Positions 1 through 9,092 of a stretch of 64,000 nucleotides of DNA are shown piece after piece. The number at the start of each line of letters is the position of its first letter. The stretch's first letter is position 1. This stretch comes from Actinomycetota bacterium. Its GTDB lineage: Bacteria; Actinomycetota; Acidimicrobiia; Acidimicrobiales; JAJPHE01. Location: the NCBI GenBank assembly GCA_027315345.1, contig DAHUYE010000083.1, forward strand, positions 40,295 through 104,294, written 5' to 3'. The notes below the pieces were generated by a model, which was not told the origin of the DNA, searched no databases, and was given only the letters and a program-made list of their open reading frames with translations. The translations under genes were made by a program, and so were the position numbers.

Positions 1-74
1 TCGGGGGCGCCGCCCACCCCGAGCCCGGAGCGGTCGCTGCGGCCCGGTCTCGGATCCTGTGGTTGGGGGCTCAT
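1..74 (-). CDS. 5' end of a divergent gene, product unknown (partial)
   Basis: From an ATG at 74 the minus strand stays open to the window edge (24 full codons, Pro/Arg/Gly-rich). A TAGCAT box lies six bases before the ATG, the same arrangement seen at many other starts here. In mycobacteria a metallopeptidase-family gene (Rv3259) is divergent from the DUF3499 gene, so that is a candidate by gene order only. The visible residues do not identify a family. Confidence 0.35.
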   Translation of the reverse strand, partial: MSPQPQDPRPGRSDRSGLGVGGAP

Positions 75-80
75 GGAGCA

Positions 81-86
81 ATGCTA
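81..86 (-). promoter_or_regulatory. -10 box TAGCAT, leaderless promoter of the divergent gene
   Basis: TAGCAT on the minus strand, six bases before ATG at 74. It pairs back to back with the plus-strand box at 123-128, giving a compact divergent promoter. Confidence 0.4.
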
Positions 87-122
87 AACGCCACCGTCCC
101 CCCTCCGGCTCCCTCCGCTGGG

Positions 123-128
123 TAGCGT
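123..128 (+). promoter_or_regulatory. -10 box TAGCGT, leaderless promoter of the DUF3499 gene
   Basis: TAGCGT ends nine bases before ATG 138. No Shine-Dalgarno sequence precedes that ATG, which agrees with a leaderless or nearly leaderless transcript. Confidence 0.45.
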
Positions 129-137
129 CACCGGGCA

Positions 138-398
138 ATGGACAGGCGGCTCTTCTGTGTTCGGCCCATGTGCGGTGCAAGCGCGTCGGCCACGCTCCAC
201 TACGACTACCAGGCCCGTACGGCGTGGCTGGACTCCCTGGGCACCGATTCGGTGCCCGGAGCCTGGGCCGTCTGCGCCGGTCACGCCGACACCCTGAGGG
301 TGCCCTCGGGTTGGCGCCTGATCGACCAGCGGACCTCGGCGCCGGTGGCCCCCATAGGCAGGAGCGAGCTGGACTACCGGCCCCCGTTGGCCGTTTGA
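138..398 (+). CDS. DUF3499 family protein
   Basis: Small 86-residue protein resembling the actinobacterial DUF3499 family (Rv3258c in M. tuberculosis). The N-terminus holds C-x4-C (Cys7, Cys12) followed by a segment like S-A-T-L-H-Y-D-Y typical of the family. Cys46 and His49 could complete a zinc site. Function is not known. In mycobacteria the family gene lies next to phosphomannomutase and the PGI/PMI protein, as it does loosely here. Its stop overlaps the TTG start of the next gene (TTGA), so the two are translationally coupled. Confidence 0.8.
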   Translation: MDRRLFCVRPMCGASASATLHYDYQARTAWLDSLGTDSVPGAWAVCAGHADTLRVPSGWRLIDQRTSAPVAPIGRSELDYRPPLAV

Positions 399-1111
399 CC
401 GATCCGGCCCGGCGGCCGGGCCGACCGGGTCGGTGGAGCCTGGGCCTGCCGATCTTGGGATTCGGGGCCGGCCTGGTGGTGGCCCTGGTGGCCGAGAGCA
501 TCTGGATCAACACCCACCACGGCCAGACCAACAGCCTGGGGGTCGTGGTCTGCTCCACGGTGGGGCTGTGGGTCGGCCTGGGCGGCTCGGCCCTCTTCGC
601 CAGTCGCACCGAGGGCAGCGCCAGCCTGGTGCGGGACTTCGGGCTGCGCTTCGCCTGGGTCGACCCTTTCCTGGGGGGACCGGTGGGGGTGGCGGCCCAG
701 TACCTGCTGGGTCTGGTCGTGGTGGCGGCCTATCAGGCCTCGGGGGTGTCCCAGAAGACCATCAACAACCTGGGTCAGCCGGCCCAGACCATCACCGGCC
801 TGGCCCACGGCTGGGGTGACGTGGTCCTGGTCCTGGTGGTCGTGGTCGGAGCCCCGGTGGTGGAGGAGCTCTTCTTCCGGGGACTGCTCCTGCGTTCCCT
901 CCAGGCCCGCATCGGTTCGGTGGGGGCCGTGATCGTGTCCGGCCTCCTCTTCGGCCTGGCCCACTTCGAGCCCCTCCAGCTACCCGTACTGGCTCTCTTC
1001 GGGGTGGTGCTGGGCGTCCTGGCCCTGCGCACCGGCCGGCTGGGCCCGGGCATCTGTGCTCACGCCGCGTTCAACTCCCTGGCCGTATACACGCTGCTTT
1101 CGTCCCGTTGA
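395..1111 (+). CDS. CPBP family intramembrane glutamic endopeptidase
   Basis: About 238 residues with several hydrophobic helices. The three CPBP (ABI/Rce1-like) motifs are visible: E-E-L-F-F-R (EExxxR) near residues 152-157, F-G-L-A-H (FxxxH) near 185, and H-A-A-F-N (HxxxN) near 223. Such enzymes cleave substrates within the membrane; the substrate here is unknown. A much longer frame opens at 59, but its first part overlaps the DUF3499 gene and looks non-coding. TTG at 395, overlapping the DUF3499 stop, is therefore preferred. Confidence 0.85.
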   Translation: MTDPARRPGRPGRWSLGLPILGFGAGLVVALVAESIWINTHHGQTNSLGVVVCSTVGLWVGLGGSALFASRTEGSASLVRDFGLRFAWVDPFLGGPVGVAAQYLLGLVVVAAYQASGVSQKTINNLGQPAQTITGLAHGWGDVVLVLVVVVGAPVVEELFFRGLLLRSLQARIGSVGAVIVSGLLFGLAHFEPLQLPVLALFGVVLGVLALRTGRLGPGICAHAAFNSLAVYTLLSSR

Positions 1112-1211
1112 GGCCTTTTCGTCGGGTACGACCCAGCCACTCTCCGTGATTTTTTATCTAAAGGTCTTCCACCCCACCGACGAGGACACAAAGGTCCACA
1201 AGGAGGCGGCG

Positions 1212-1421
1212 GTGCACTGTCCCACGTGCAAGGGAACCGAACTCACGACCATCGATCTGCGGATGGCCGGCCAGCCCATGACCATGCACAGCTGTCAGCG
1301 TTGCGAGCGGCGCTGGTGGCATGACTCGAGCGGCCAGCGGGTCGACCTCGGCGGAGTGCTGGCCCTGGCCGCCCGCGACGGCCGACGTCGCCGGCGTTCG
1401 GAGCCCGTCGGCGCCCTGTAG
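1212..1421 (+). CDS. small zinc-ribbon protein
   Basis: 69-residue protein with two Cys pairs, Cys3-x2-Cys6 and Cys28-x2-Cys31, forming a zinc ribbon, followed by a basic Arg-rich tail. GTG 1212 is chosen because AGGAGG at 1201-1206 sits five bases upstream; the longer frame from 1056 overlaps the protease gene. Function unknown. Nucleic-acid binding is possible from the basic tail, but this is only a guess. Confidence 0.7.
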   Translation: MHCPTCKGTELTTIDLRMAGQPMTMHSCQRCERRWWHDSSGQRVDLGGVLALAARDGRRRRRSEPVGAL

Positions 1422-1480
1422 CTGTCCGCCCCGGAGCCAGGGGCGGCTGAACCGGGCCCCGGCCCGGGCTGGGGCAGGAT

Positions 1481-4063
1481 ATGGCCCGCATGCGGCGCCT
1501 CTCCTCTTCCTCATGGGTCGCCCTCATGGTGGTGGGCGGGCTGCTGGTGTTCCTCTTCTGGCAGTTCCACGTCCCGTCCCTGCTGTTCCTCAACACCACC
1601 ACGGCCGGGGGCGACACCGGCTCCCATGTGGCCCTGCCCATGTTCATGGAGCAGCACCTCCTGCCCCACGGCCGGCTGACCGGCTGGGACCCGCAGTGGT
1701 ACGACGGCTTCCCGGTCTTCACCTTCTACTTCCCGCTGCCCAGCCTGATGGTCGTGATCCTGCACAAGATCCTGGCCGTCTTCCTGGGGACAACCGAGGG
1801 CTACAACATCGCTTTCAAGCTGATCACCGCCCTGGGCAGCTTCGCCCTGCCGGTGGCGGCGTGGGCATTCGGCCGGCTGTGGGGCCTGCGCAACGCCGCC
1901 GCCGCCTGCCTGGCCGTGGCCACCCTGCCGTTCCTCTTCGACCGAACCTTCACCATCTACGGCGGCAACATCGCCTCCACCCTGGCCGGGGAGTACGCCT
2001 TCTCCATCGGGCTGGCCTTCGGCCTGCTGTTCCTGGGCGTCATGGCCCGGGGCCTGCGCACCGGTCGCCACCGCAGTCTGGCCGCCGTCCTGCTGGCCCT
2101 CACCGGCCTCTCCCATCTCCTACCCACCCTGTTCGTGCTGGCCGGGGGGGCCGTGCTGGTGCTCATGCACCTGAGCCGCCGGGCCTTGCGCTGGTCGATC
2201 CCGACGGTGGCGGTGGGGGGCCTGCTGGCGGGCTTCTGGTGGATCCCCTTCCTACTGCGGGTCGGTTACACCACCGACATGGGCTGGCAGCGGCTCACCG
2301 ATTTCCTCAAGATCCTCTTCCCCGGGGGTGACCAGTGGGTGGCGGTGCTGGCCGCCGCCGGGGCGGTCCTGGCCCTGGTCGGTCTGCGCCTGGCCCGGCG
2401 CCGGTGGGCCGATGATCCGGGGATCTTCCTCATCTTCATGGCCCTGGTGTCGGCGGCAGCGGTCCGTTTCGTGCCCCAGGCCAAGATCTGGAACGCTCGC
2501 TTCCTCCCCTTCTGGGAGTTCTGCCTGTACCTGCTGGCCGGCCTGGCCGTGGCCGAGGGTGGCGCCCTGGCAGCGCGCGGTTATGCCTGGTCCCGAATGC
2601 GGCGGGAGAGCCCGGCCGGCGGGGGTGCCCGGCCGGCCTGGGCGACGCCTCTGGCCGTGCCCGTCCTGGCCGGGCTGGTGGCAGTGGTATTCGTGGGCGG
2701 GCCCCTGGGGGCGTTCAACCGCGTCGGCACCGACGTCGGGATGTCCAGCCTGGGCGCCGATCTCGGCGGCGGCCCGGCCAACGCCAGCTTCGTACCCGAC
2801 TGGATCCGCTGGAACTACACCGGGTACCAACAGAAGGCCTCCTATCCCGAATACCGCGCCCTGATCGACACCATGGCCGGCCTGGGTCGCAAGTACGGCT
2901 GCGGTCGGGCCATGTGGGAGTACGAGTCCGAACAGAACCGCTTCGGCACCCCCGAGGCCCTCATGCTGCTGCCCTACTGGACCAACGACTGCATCGACTC
3001 CATGGAGGGGCTGTTGTTCGAGTCGGCCTCCACCACCCCGTACCACTTCCTCAACCAGTCCGAACTGTCCGAAGCCCCCTCTGACGCCATGCTCGGCCTG
3101 CCCTACGGACCGGTCAACGTGACCGAGGGGATCCAGCACCTCCAGATGCTGGGGGTGAAGTACTACATGACCTTCAGCCCCCAGATTCAGTCCCAGGCCT
3201 CGGCCGACCCGGCCCTCAAACTGGTGGCCACCAGCGGGCCGTGGCCGGACCAGTACACCACGGGCAACCAGACGACCACCAAGCAGATCACCTGGGACAT
3301 CTACGAGATCCAGGGCTCGGACATGGTGGCGCCGCTCCAGTTCGAACCGGCCGTGCTCACCTCCAAGGTCGGTAGCGCCAAGGCCTGGCTCAACATGTCG
3401 GTGGCCTGGTATGACAACCCTGCCGCCTGGCCGGTGCCCCTGGCCGCCACCGGACCGTCCTCCTGGCCTCGAGTGCCGCTGGGCGACGCCAACCCTCCGC
3501 ACGTGGCGGTGCCCCCGGTCACGGCCACCAACATCGTGACCACCGATGACCGGATCTCCTTCGACGTGAGCCGGATCGGCAGCCCGGTGGTGGTGCGGAC
3601 CTCGTATTTCCCCAACTGGCAGGCCACAGGAGCGGAGGGTCCCTACCGGATCACCCCCAACCTCATGGTGGTGGTGCCCACGGCGCTGCATGTGAGCCTG
3701 CACTACGGCTGGACGCCGGTGGACGGGTTGGCCCTGGCCGCCACCGTGGCCGGCCTGGCCGGGGTGGTGATCATGCGCCACGCCCTGCCCTGGCCCGAGC
3801 CCGAGCCCGAGCCACTGCTGCCGGCGGCCCCGGGACCGTTGGCCGACGGCGAAGACACCGAGGAGGAGGACCACTTCCCCACCGGTATCTCACACTCCGT
3901 ATGGGACGGCTGGCCGTTCCGGCCCGAGCCGGAGACGGCCGAGGGCGGCCTGGTCGACCCGACCCAGACCGGCGGAGTGGATCCGGCCGAGACGGGCCGG
4001 CCCGAGCGCGTCGGGCCGGCCGAGTTCATCGGCCCGCCGGCCAGACCGCCGGACGGGGGCTGA
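1481..4063 (+). CDS. large multi-pass membrane protein, GT-C-like (PTPS-related membrane family)
   Basis: 860 residues. A first helix near 10-30 is followed by an extracytoplasmic loop with G-G-D-T-G-S-H near residue 48-54, an acidic loop motif of the sort used by GT-C glycosyltransferases. About ten further helices run to roughly residue 430, then comes a large soluble domain with Trp/Tyr-rich segments, a late helix near 755-770, and a Pro/Glu-rich tail. It resembles the 'PTPS-related membrane protein' families annotated in actinobacteria. One base separates it from a polyprenyl-phosphate sugar synthase gene, and mannose-supply genes follow. Transfer of a lipid-linked sugar outside the membrane is an inference. 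Confidence 0.65.
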   Translation: MARMRRLSSSSWVALMVVGGLLVFLFWQFHVPSLLFLNTTTAGGDTGSHVALPMFMEQHLLPHGRLTGWDPQWYDGFPVFTFYFPLPSLMVVILHKILAVFLGTTEGYNIAFKLITALGSFALPVAAWAFGRLWGLRNAAAACLAVATLPFLFDRTFTIYGGNIASTLAGEYAFSIGLAFGLLFLGVMARGLRTGRHRSLAAVLLALTGLSHLLPTLFVLAGGAVLVLMHLSRRALRWSIPTVAVGGLLAGFWWIPFLLRVGYTTDMGWQRLTDFLKILFPGGDQWVAVLAAAGAVLALVGLRLARRRWADDPGIFLIFMALVSAAAVRFVPQAKIWNARFLPFWEFCLYLLAGLAVAEGGALAARGYAWSRMRRESPAGGGARPAWATPLAVPVLAGLVAVVFVGGPLGAFNRVGTDVGMSSLGADLGGGPANASFVPDWIRWNYTGYQQKASYPEYRALIDTMAGLGRKYGCGRAMWEYESEQNRFGTPEALMLLPYWTNDCIDSMEGLLFESASTTPYHFLNQSELSEAPSDAMLGLPYGPVNVTEGIQHLQMLGVKYYMTFSPQIQSQASADPALKLVATSGPWPDQYTTGNQTTTKQITWDIYEIQGSDMVAPLQFEPAVLTSKVGSAKAWLNMSVAWYDNPAAWPVPLAATGPSSWPRVPLGDANPPHVAVPPVTATNIVTTDDRISFDVSRIGSPVVVRTSYFPNWQATGAEGPYRITPNLMVVVPTALHVSLHYGWTPVDGLALAATVAGLAGVVIMRHALPWPEPEPEPLLPAAPGPLADGEDTEEEDHFPTGISHSVWDGWPFRPEPETAEGGLVDPTQTGGVDPAETGRPERVGPAEFIGPPARPPDGG

Positions 4064-4064
4064 G

Positions 4065-4853
4065 GTGCCGGCCGGGGGCGACGGCCGGCCCCGGCTCAGC
4101 GTGGTGGTCCCGGCCTATCAGGAGAGCGGCGTCATTGGACCGACCCTCCAGCGGTTGCGGGCCGAACTAGCCGGGGTGGAGGGCGCCGGGGGGCTCGAAC
4201 TGGTGGTGGCCGATGACGGATCGACCGACTCCACCGCCGAGGAGGCGGCCGGAGCGGGCGCCGACCGCGTGCTGCGCCTGGCCCACCGGGGAAAAGGGGC
4301 CGCCGTCCGGGCCGGGGTAAGGGCGGCGGCGGGGGACACGGTGGTCTTCTGCGACGCCGATCTGGCTTATGCCCCCGACCAGGTCCTCAAGCTGACCCAG
4401 GCGGTGGAGTCCGGCTTCGACGTGGCCGTGGGGAGCCGCCGCCATGTGGACGCCGTGACCCTGGTCCGGACCGGCCGGCTGCGGGAGGTGACCGGGCGGG
4501 TCTTCTCCCTGCTCACCGACACCGTCCTGGTGGGCAGCCGGCACGACACCCAGTGCGGCATCAAGGGCTTCTCCAACTCGGCGGCCACGCAGATCTTCAG
4601 CCGGGCCCGGATCGACGGCTTTGCCTTCGACGTCGAGATCTTCGTACTGGTCGATCGGCTGGGCCTGTCGTTGACCGATGTGGCGGTGGAGCTGACCAAC
4701 TCCCGGCGGTCATCGGTCCGTGTCATACCCCACTCGCTGGCCATGCTCCGGGACGTGGGCCGGGTCCGCTGGGGCCTGGCTCGCGGCCGCTACTCCCTGG
4801 GGGGCCACCGCTACGGACCGGCCCGGGAGAGCGGTCCAGGGGCTGTTCGGTAG
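4065..4853 (+). CDS. GT2 glycosyltransferase, polyprenyl-phosphate mannose/glucose synthase type
   Basis: 262 residues with the GT-A fold of the DPM1-like family. L-S-V-V-V-P-A-Y-Q-E is at about residues 10-19, D-D-G-S-T-D near 51 binds nucleotide, and a D-A-D motif near 100 holds the metal. There is no membrane anchor, as in soluble Dpm1/Ppm1 enzymes. It starts with GTG one base after the stop of the GT-C-like gene and is followed by phosphomannomutase. A role making polyprenyl-phospho-mannose (or glucose) for the upstream membrane enzyme fits; the sugar is inferred. Confidence 0.8.
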   Translation: MPAGGDGRPRLSVVVPAYQESGVIGPTLQRLRAELAGVEGAGGLELVVADDGSTDSTAEEAAGAGADRVLRLAHRGKGAAVRAGVRAAAGDTVVFCDADLAYAPDQVLKLTQAVESGFDVAVGSRRHVDAVTLVRTGRLREVTGRVFSLLTDTVLVGSRHDTQCGIKGFSNSAATQIFSRARIDGFAFDVEIFVLVDRLGLSLTDVAVELTNSRRSSVRVIPHSLAMLRDVGRVRWGLARGRYSLGGHRYGPARESGPGAVR

Positions 4854-4856
4854 TCT
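4851..4856 (+). promoter_or_regulatory. -10 box TAGTCT, leaderless promoter of phosphomannomutase
   Basis: TAGTCT lies seven bases before ATG 4864. Its first three bases are also the stop codon of the preceding glycosyltransferase gene. Confidence 0.5.
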
Positions 4857-4863
4857 CGCCCGC

Positions 4864-6234
4864 ATGGCCGACCTGGACGCCATCTTCAAGGCGTACGACG
4901 TGAGAGGGACCTATCCCGACCAGCTCGACCCCACTGTGGCGGCAGCGGTAGGCCGCGCCTTCGTCACCTTCACCGGGGCGGACCGGATCCTGGTGGCCCG
5001 GGACATGCGGGAGTCCGGCGTGGCCCTGACCGAGGCCTTCGAGGCCGGGGCGGTGGCGGCCGGAGCCAGGGTGGTCGATCTCGGCCTGGCCTCGACCGAC
5101 CTTCTGTACTTCGCGGCCGGGTCGCTGGACGCCCCCGGGGCCATGTTCACCGCCTCGCACAACCCGGCCATCTACAACGGCATCAAGATGTGCCTGTCCG
5201 GAGCCCGGCCCATAGGCGAGGAGACCGGTCTGGGCCGGATCAAGGAACTGGCCCGGGCCGCCCTGGGAGATCCGGCCCCGCCTCCTCCCGGCTCGGGGGT
5301 GGAGCACCTCGACCTGCTCGACCGATACGCCGATCACGTCCGCTCCTTCGTGGACGGTAAGAAGCTGGCCCCCCTGCGGGTGGTGGCCGACACCGCCAAC
5401 GGAATGGGGGGCCTGGTCGCCCCGCGGGTGTTCGACGGCCTTCCCTTCGCCCTGGATCTGCTCTATCCCGAACTGGACGGGAACTTCCCCAACCATCCGG
5501 CCGATCCGATCCAACCCGCCAATCTGGTCGATCTGCAACGGCGGGTCCTCGACACCGGGGCCGACGTGGGCCTGGCCTTCGACGGGGACGCCGACCGCGT
5601 CTTCCTGGTGGACGAAAAAGGCGAGGGACTGTCCGGCTCGCTCACCACGGCGCTGGTGGCCACGGCCATGCTCGAGCGCTTCCCGGGCTCGACCGTCATC
5701 CACAACCTGATCTGTTCCAAGGCCGTTCCCGAGGTCATCATCGAACACGGTGGGACCCCGGTCCGCACCCGGGTCGGCCACTCCTTCATCAAGGCCCGCA
5801 TGGCCGAGACCGGCGCCGTCTTCGGCGGGGAGCACTCCGGCCACTACTACTTCCGGGACAACTACCGGGCTGACTCCGGCCTCATAGCCGCCCTGGTGGT
5901 CCTGGGCATGATGTCCGAATCGGCCCAGCCCCTCTCGGTCCTGCGGCGGCCCCTGGAGCGCTACGCCGATTCGGGGGAGATCAACACCGAGGTGGCCGAT
6001 ACCGCCGCGGTCATCCAGCGGGTCGAGGACATCTACGCCGGGCGGGGCGCCCAGATCGACCGGCTGGACGGGCTCACCGTCGACCTGGGGGACTGGTGGT
6101 TCAATCTCCGCCCGTCCAACACCGAGCCCCTGCTCCGGCTCAACCTGGAAGCCCCTGACGCCGCCTCCTGTCAGAGCCACGTTGAAGAGGTGATCGGCCT
6201 CTTCCACGCCGAACCGTCCCCGACCCACTCCTGA
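4864..6234 (+). CDS. manB: phosphomannomutase/phosphoglucomutase
   Basis: 456 residues of the alpha-D-phosphohexomutase family, interconverting mannose-6-P and mannose-1-P (often also glucose phosphates). Family landmarks in order: K-A-Y-D-V-R-G at the N-terminus, phosphoserine loop T-A-S-H-N-P with the catalytic Ser at residue 98, metal loop D-G-D-A-D-R near 240, sugar-binding G-E-H-S-G near 322, and the phosphate-binding R-P-S-N-T-E-P near 418. The frame extends upstream to 4720, but ATG 4864 matches family length and has the TAGTCT box. With the PGI/PMI protein downstream it supplies GDP-mannose precursors. Confidence 0.93.
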   Translation: MADLDAIFKAYDVRGTYPDQLDPTVAAAVGRAFVTFTGADRILVARDMRESGVALTEAFEAGAVAAGARVVDLGLASTDLLYFAAGSLDAPGAMFTASHNPAIYNGIKMCLSGARPIGEETGLGRIKELARAALGDPAPPPPGSGVEHLDLLDRYADHVRSFVDGKKLAPLRVVADTANGMGGLVAPRVFDGLPFALDLLYPELDGNFPNHPADPIQPANLVDLQRRVLDTGADVGLAFDGDADRVFLVDEKGEGLSGSLTTALVATAMLERFPGSTVIHNLICSKAVPEVIIEHGGTPVRTRVGHSFIKARMAETGAVFGGEHSGHYYFRDNYRADSGLIAALVVLGMMSESAQPLSVLRRPLERYADSGEINTEVADTAAVIQRVEDIYAGRGAQIDRLDGLTVDLGDWWFNLRPSNTEPLLRLNLEAPDAASCQSHVEEVIGLFHAEPSPTHS

Positions 6235-6245
6235 AAGCAGCCACC

Positions 6246-6509
6246 GTGCCCCTCGACCCGCAACTCCTGGCCATCCTGGCCTGTCCGGAGGACAAAGGCC
6301 CCTTGCTGTACTTCGAGGCGGAGTCGAGCCTCTACAACCCGAGGCTCCACCGCCGCTACGAGATCCGCGATGACATCCCGATCATGCTGATCGATGAGGC
6401 CGAAACGGTCGGGGCCGAGGAGCACGACCGCCTGATGGCCAAGGCCTCGGCCGAAGGCATCGCTCCCAACTTCGATCCCGACCGCCCCGTCCCGGGCGGG
6501 GCCGGCTGA
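6246..6509 (+). CDS. Trm112 family protein
   Basis: 87 residues starting with GTG. It has the N-terminal L-L-A-I-L-A-C-P-E-D-K-G-P-L segment and later R-R-Y-E-I-R-D-D-I-P-I-M-L typical of the YcaR/Trm112 family. Only one Cys remains where many family members have a zinc-binding set, so metal binding is doubtful. The gene lies between phosphomannomutase and PGI/PMI, and its TGA overlaps the next ATG (TGATG). Confidence 0.8.
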   Translation: MPLDPQLLAILACPEDKGPLLYFEAESSLYNPRLHRRYEIRDDIPIMLIDEAETVGAEEHDRLMAKASAEGIAPNFDPDRPVPGGAG

Positions 6510-7543
6510 TGGAGCTGCCCATCGACACCCAGGGGATGCTCGATGCCGCCCTCGGCCTCCCCGAACAGGTGCGGGCGGCCATGGACGCCGGCCGGGGCCT
6601 CTCCGGCCTGCCCCGCCGGGAGATGGTGGAGAGCGTGGTGGTACTGGGCATGGGGGGCAGCGGCGTGGCGGGGGACCTGCTGCTGGCCACCGCCGCCCCG
6701 TTCATGGCCGTGCCCGTCCTGGTGGTGAAGGGGTACACGCCGCCGGCGTTCGTGAGCGAGGGGACGCTGGTCTTTGCCGTCTCCTTCTCGGGCAACACCG
6801 AAGAGACCCTGGAGGCGGCCACCGAGGCGGCCGTCCAGGGGGCGACCGTCGTCTGCGTCACCGGGGGAGGCGAGCTGGCGGCCCGGGCGCAAGGCTGGGG
6901 GGCACCGGTGGTGCCCATCCCGGCCGGCATTCCCCAGCCCCGGGCCGGCATCGGGGCCATGGCCATCCCGCCCCTGGTGGTGCTGGAGGAGATCGGTCTG
7001 TTCCCGGGGGCCTCGGAGTGGATCCGCCTCGGAGTGGAGCAGCTCAACCGCCGCCGGGATCAGCTGTCCCGGCCCGGCAGCCCGGCCGAGGCGCTGGCCC
7101 GGCGCATCGGGCGCACCGTTCCTCTCATCTACAGCTCGGGTGCGGTCGGTTCCACCGCTGCCCTGCGGTGGAAGACACAGTTCAACGAGAACGCCAAGAT
7201 CCCGGCCTTCTGGGCCGCCCATCCGGAGCTGTGCCACAACGAGATATGCGGGTGGGGCCAGCACGGGGACGTCACCCGGCAGCTGTTCACGGTGGTGAAC
7301 CTGCGCACCGACTCCGAACATCCCCAGGTGATGCGCCGTTTCGAGTTGGTGGACGAGGTCCTTCGCGAGGTCGTGGCTTCGGTGGAGCAGGTATCGGCCG
7401 AGGGCGAGGGCGATCTGGCCCAGCTGCTCGACCTGATCATGCTGGGGGACCTGGTGTCGCTGCACCTGGCGGCCCAGGAGGGCCTCGACCCCGGACCGGT
7501 GCCGGTCCTGGTCGAGCTCAAGGAGAAGCTGGCCTCGGGCTGA
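6509..7543 (+). CDS. bifunctional phosphoglucose/phosphomannose isomerase (SIS domain)
   Basis: 344 residues. It has an N-terminal SIS domain with [10 protein letters not shown] near residues 49-58 and S-F-S-G-N-T-E-E near 92. The C-terminal PGI/PMI-specific part contains N-E-N-A-K-I-P-A and P-E-L-C-H-N-E-I near 230-245, where the His is the expected catalytic base. It interconverts fructose-6-P with glucose-6-P or mannose-6-P. Homologous in position to Rv3256c of M. tuberculosis, beside phosphomannomutase. Start ATG overlaps the Trm112 stop. Confidence 0.88.
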   Translation: MELPIDTQGMLDAALGLPEQVRAAMDAGRGLSGLPRREMVESVVVLGMGGSGVAGDLLLATAAPFMAVPVLVVKGYTPPAFVSEGTLVFAVSFSGNTEETLEAATEAAVQGATVVCVTGGGELAARAQGWGAPVVPIPAGIPQPRAGIGAMAIPPLVVLEEIGLFPGASEWIRLGVEQLNRRRDQLSRPGSPAEALARRIGRTVPLIYSSGAVGSTAALRWKTQFNENAKIPAFWAAHPELCHNEICGWGQHGDVTRQLFTVVNLRTDSEHPQVMRRFELVDEVLREVVASVEQVSAEGEGDLAQLLDLIMLGDLVSLHLAAQEGLDPGPVPVLVELKEKLASG

Positions 7544-7550
7544 CCGCCGG

Positions 7551-7567
7551 CCGGCCCCCGGGGCCGG
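7551..7567. terminator. GC-only hairpin between the PGI/PMI gene and ahcY
   Basis: CCGGCCCC followed almost directly by GGGGCCGG just after the stop codon. No T-tract follows, so it is a weak terminator candidate. Confidence 0.3.
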
Positions 7568-7590
7568 TCCGGCCGACCCCGGGGCGCCAG

Positions 7591-7596
7591 TAACGT
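7591..7596 (+). promoter_or_regulatory. -10 box TAACGT, leaderless promoter of ahcY
   Basis: TAACGT ends eight bases before ATG 7605. No Shine-Dalgarno sequence is seen in the gap. Confidence 0.5.
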
Positions 7597-7604
7597 CCCC
7601 GCCC

Positions 7605-9050
7605 ATGTCCATCGCCACCGCCGACTTCAAGGTCGCCGACCTGTCCCTGGCTCCCTGGGGTCGCAAGGAAATCCAGCTGGCCGAAGTCGAGATGCCCGGC
7701 CTGATGGCCCTACGGGCCGAATACGCCGACGCCCAGCCCCTGGCCGGGGCCCGCATCACCGGATCGCTGCACATGACCATCCAGACGGCCGTGCTGATCG
7801 AGACCCTCACGGCCCTGGGGGCCAGGGTGCGCTGGGCCAGCTGCAACATCTTTTCCACCCAGGACCACGCCGCCGCGGCCGTGGCGGTGGGACCGGAGGG
7901 AAGCGCCGAGGCTCCGGCCGGGGTGCCGGTGTTCGCCTGGAAGGGCGAATCCCTGGAGGAGTACTGGTGGTGCACGGAGCAGGCCCTGCGCTGGCCGGAC
8001 GGGTCGGGGCCGAACATGATCCTCGATGACGGCGGGGACGCCACCATGCTGGTGCACCGGGGCGCCGACTACGAGGCGTCCGGGGCGGTGCCCGCTCCTG
8101 GCCCGGACGACAGCGAGGAGTGGAAGGTCTTCCTGGGCCTGCTGGCCCGCACCCTGGACAGCGATCCCGACCTCTGGACCGGCATCGCCAAGGGGGTCCG
8201 CGGGGTCACGGAGGAGACCACCACCGGCGTCCACCGCCTCTATCAGATGGCCGAAGCCGGCAGCCTGCGCTTTCCGGCCATCAACGTCAACGACTCGGTG
8301 ACCAAGTCGAAGTTCGACAACCTCTACGGCTGCCGTCACAGCCTCATCGACGGCATCAACCGGGCCACCGACGTGATGATCGGCGGGAAGGTGGCGGTGG
8401 TCTGCGGCTTCGGGGACGTGGGCAAGGGATGCGCCGAATCCCTGCGCGGCCAGGGGGCCCGGGTGATCGTGACCGAGGTCGATCCCATCTGCGCCCTGCA
8501 GGCGGCCATGGAGGGTTACGAGGTCAACACCCTGGAACGGGTCATGGACCGAGCCGACATCTTCATCTCGGCCACGGGCAACAAGGACATCATCACCGCA
8601 GGACACATGGCCCAGATGAAGCACAACGCCATAGTCGGGAACATCGGCCACTTCGACAACGAGGTGGACATGGCCGGCCTGGACCGCCTGAGTGACGTCC
8701 GCCGGGTGAACATCAAGCCCCAGGTGGACGAGTTCGTCTTCCCCGACGGCCACTCCGTGATCGTCCTGGCCGAGGGACGACTGCTCAACCTCGGCTGCGC
8801 CACCGGACATCCGAGCTTCGTGATGAGCTGCTCGTTCACCAACCAGGTGCTGGCCCAGATGGAGTTGTTCAACCGTTCGGCGGACTACCCCCTGGGGGTT
8901 CACGTGCTGCCCAAGGTCCTGGACGAAAAGGTGGCCCGCCTCCACCTCGATGCCCTGGGGGTGAGGCTGACCGAGCTCAGCCCGGAACAGGCCGACTACA
9001 TCGGGGTCCCGGTGGAGGGGCCTTACAAGCCGGACCACTACAAGTACTGA
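7605..9050 (+). CDS. ahcY: adenosylhomocysteinase
   Basis: 481 residues, the length range of actinobacterial SahH (M. tuberculosis 495). It hydrolyses S-adenosylhomocysteine to adenosine and homocysteine using bound NAD. Visible landmarks: N-terminal [12 protein letters not shown] near residue 45, the substrate segment [13 protein letters not shown] near 227, the NAD-binding [11 protein letters not shown] near 264, and the conserved C-terminal K-P-D-H-Y-K-Y. Monocistronic by layout, with its own TAACGT promoter. Confidence 0.97.
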   Translation: MSIATADFKVADLSLAPWGRKEIQLAEVEMPGLMALRAEYADAQPLAGARITGSLHMTIQTAVLIETLTALGARVRWASCNIFSTQDHAAAAVAVGPEGSAEAPAGVPVFAWKGESLEEYWWCTEQALRWPDGSGPNMILDDGGDATMLVHRGADYEASGAVPAPGPDDSEEWKVFLGLLARTLDSDPDLWTGIAKGVRGVTEETTTGVHRLYQMAEAGSLRFPAINVNDSVTKSKFDNLYGCRHSLIDGINRATDVMIGGKVAVVCGFGDVGKGCAESLRGQGARVIVTEVDPICALQAAMEGYEVNTLERVMDRADIFISATGNKDIITAGHMAQMKHNAIVGNIGHFDNEVDMAGLDRLSDVRRVNIKPQVDEFVFPDGHSVIVLAEGRLLNLGCATGHPSFVMSCSFTNQVLAQMELFNRSADYPLGVHVLPKVLDEKVARLHLDALGVRLTELSPEQADYIGVPVEGPYKPDHYKY

Positions 9051-9079
9051 GCGTCGCCCCCCGCCGGCGGCCGGAGGAT

Positions 9080-9085
9080 TAGCCT
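9080..9085 (+). promoter_or_regulatory. -10 box TAGCCT upstream of a small ORF
   Basis: TAGCCT ends seven bases before a GTG at 9093 that opens a frame to 9356. The geometry equals that of the recognised genes, so transcription very probably starts near 9093. Confidence 0.45.
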
Positions 9086-9092
9086 GCGTGCG

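Noticed and set aside
2252..3874. Long minus-strand open frame of 540 codons opposite the GT-C-like gene
   Set aside because: Frames on the opposite strand stay open by chance at this GC content; composition is low-complexity Gly/His/Arg and the plus frame is clearly coding.
7544..7604. S-adenosylhomocysteine riboswitch before ahcY
   Set aside because: Only 61 bases are available, filled by a hairpin and a leaderless-type promoter.
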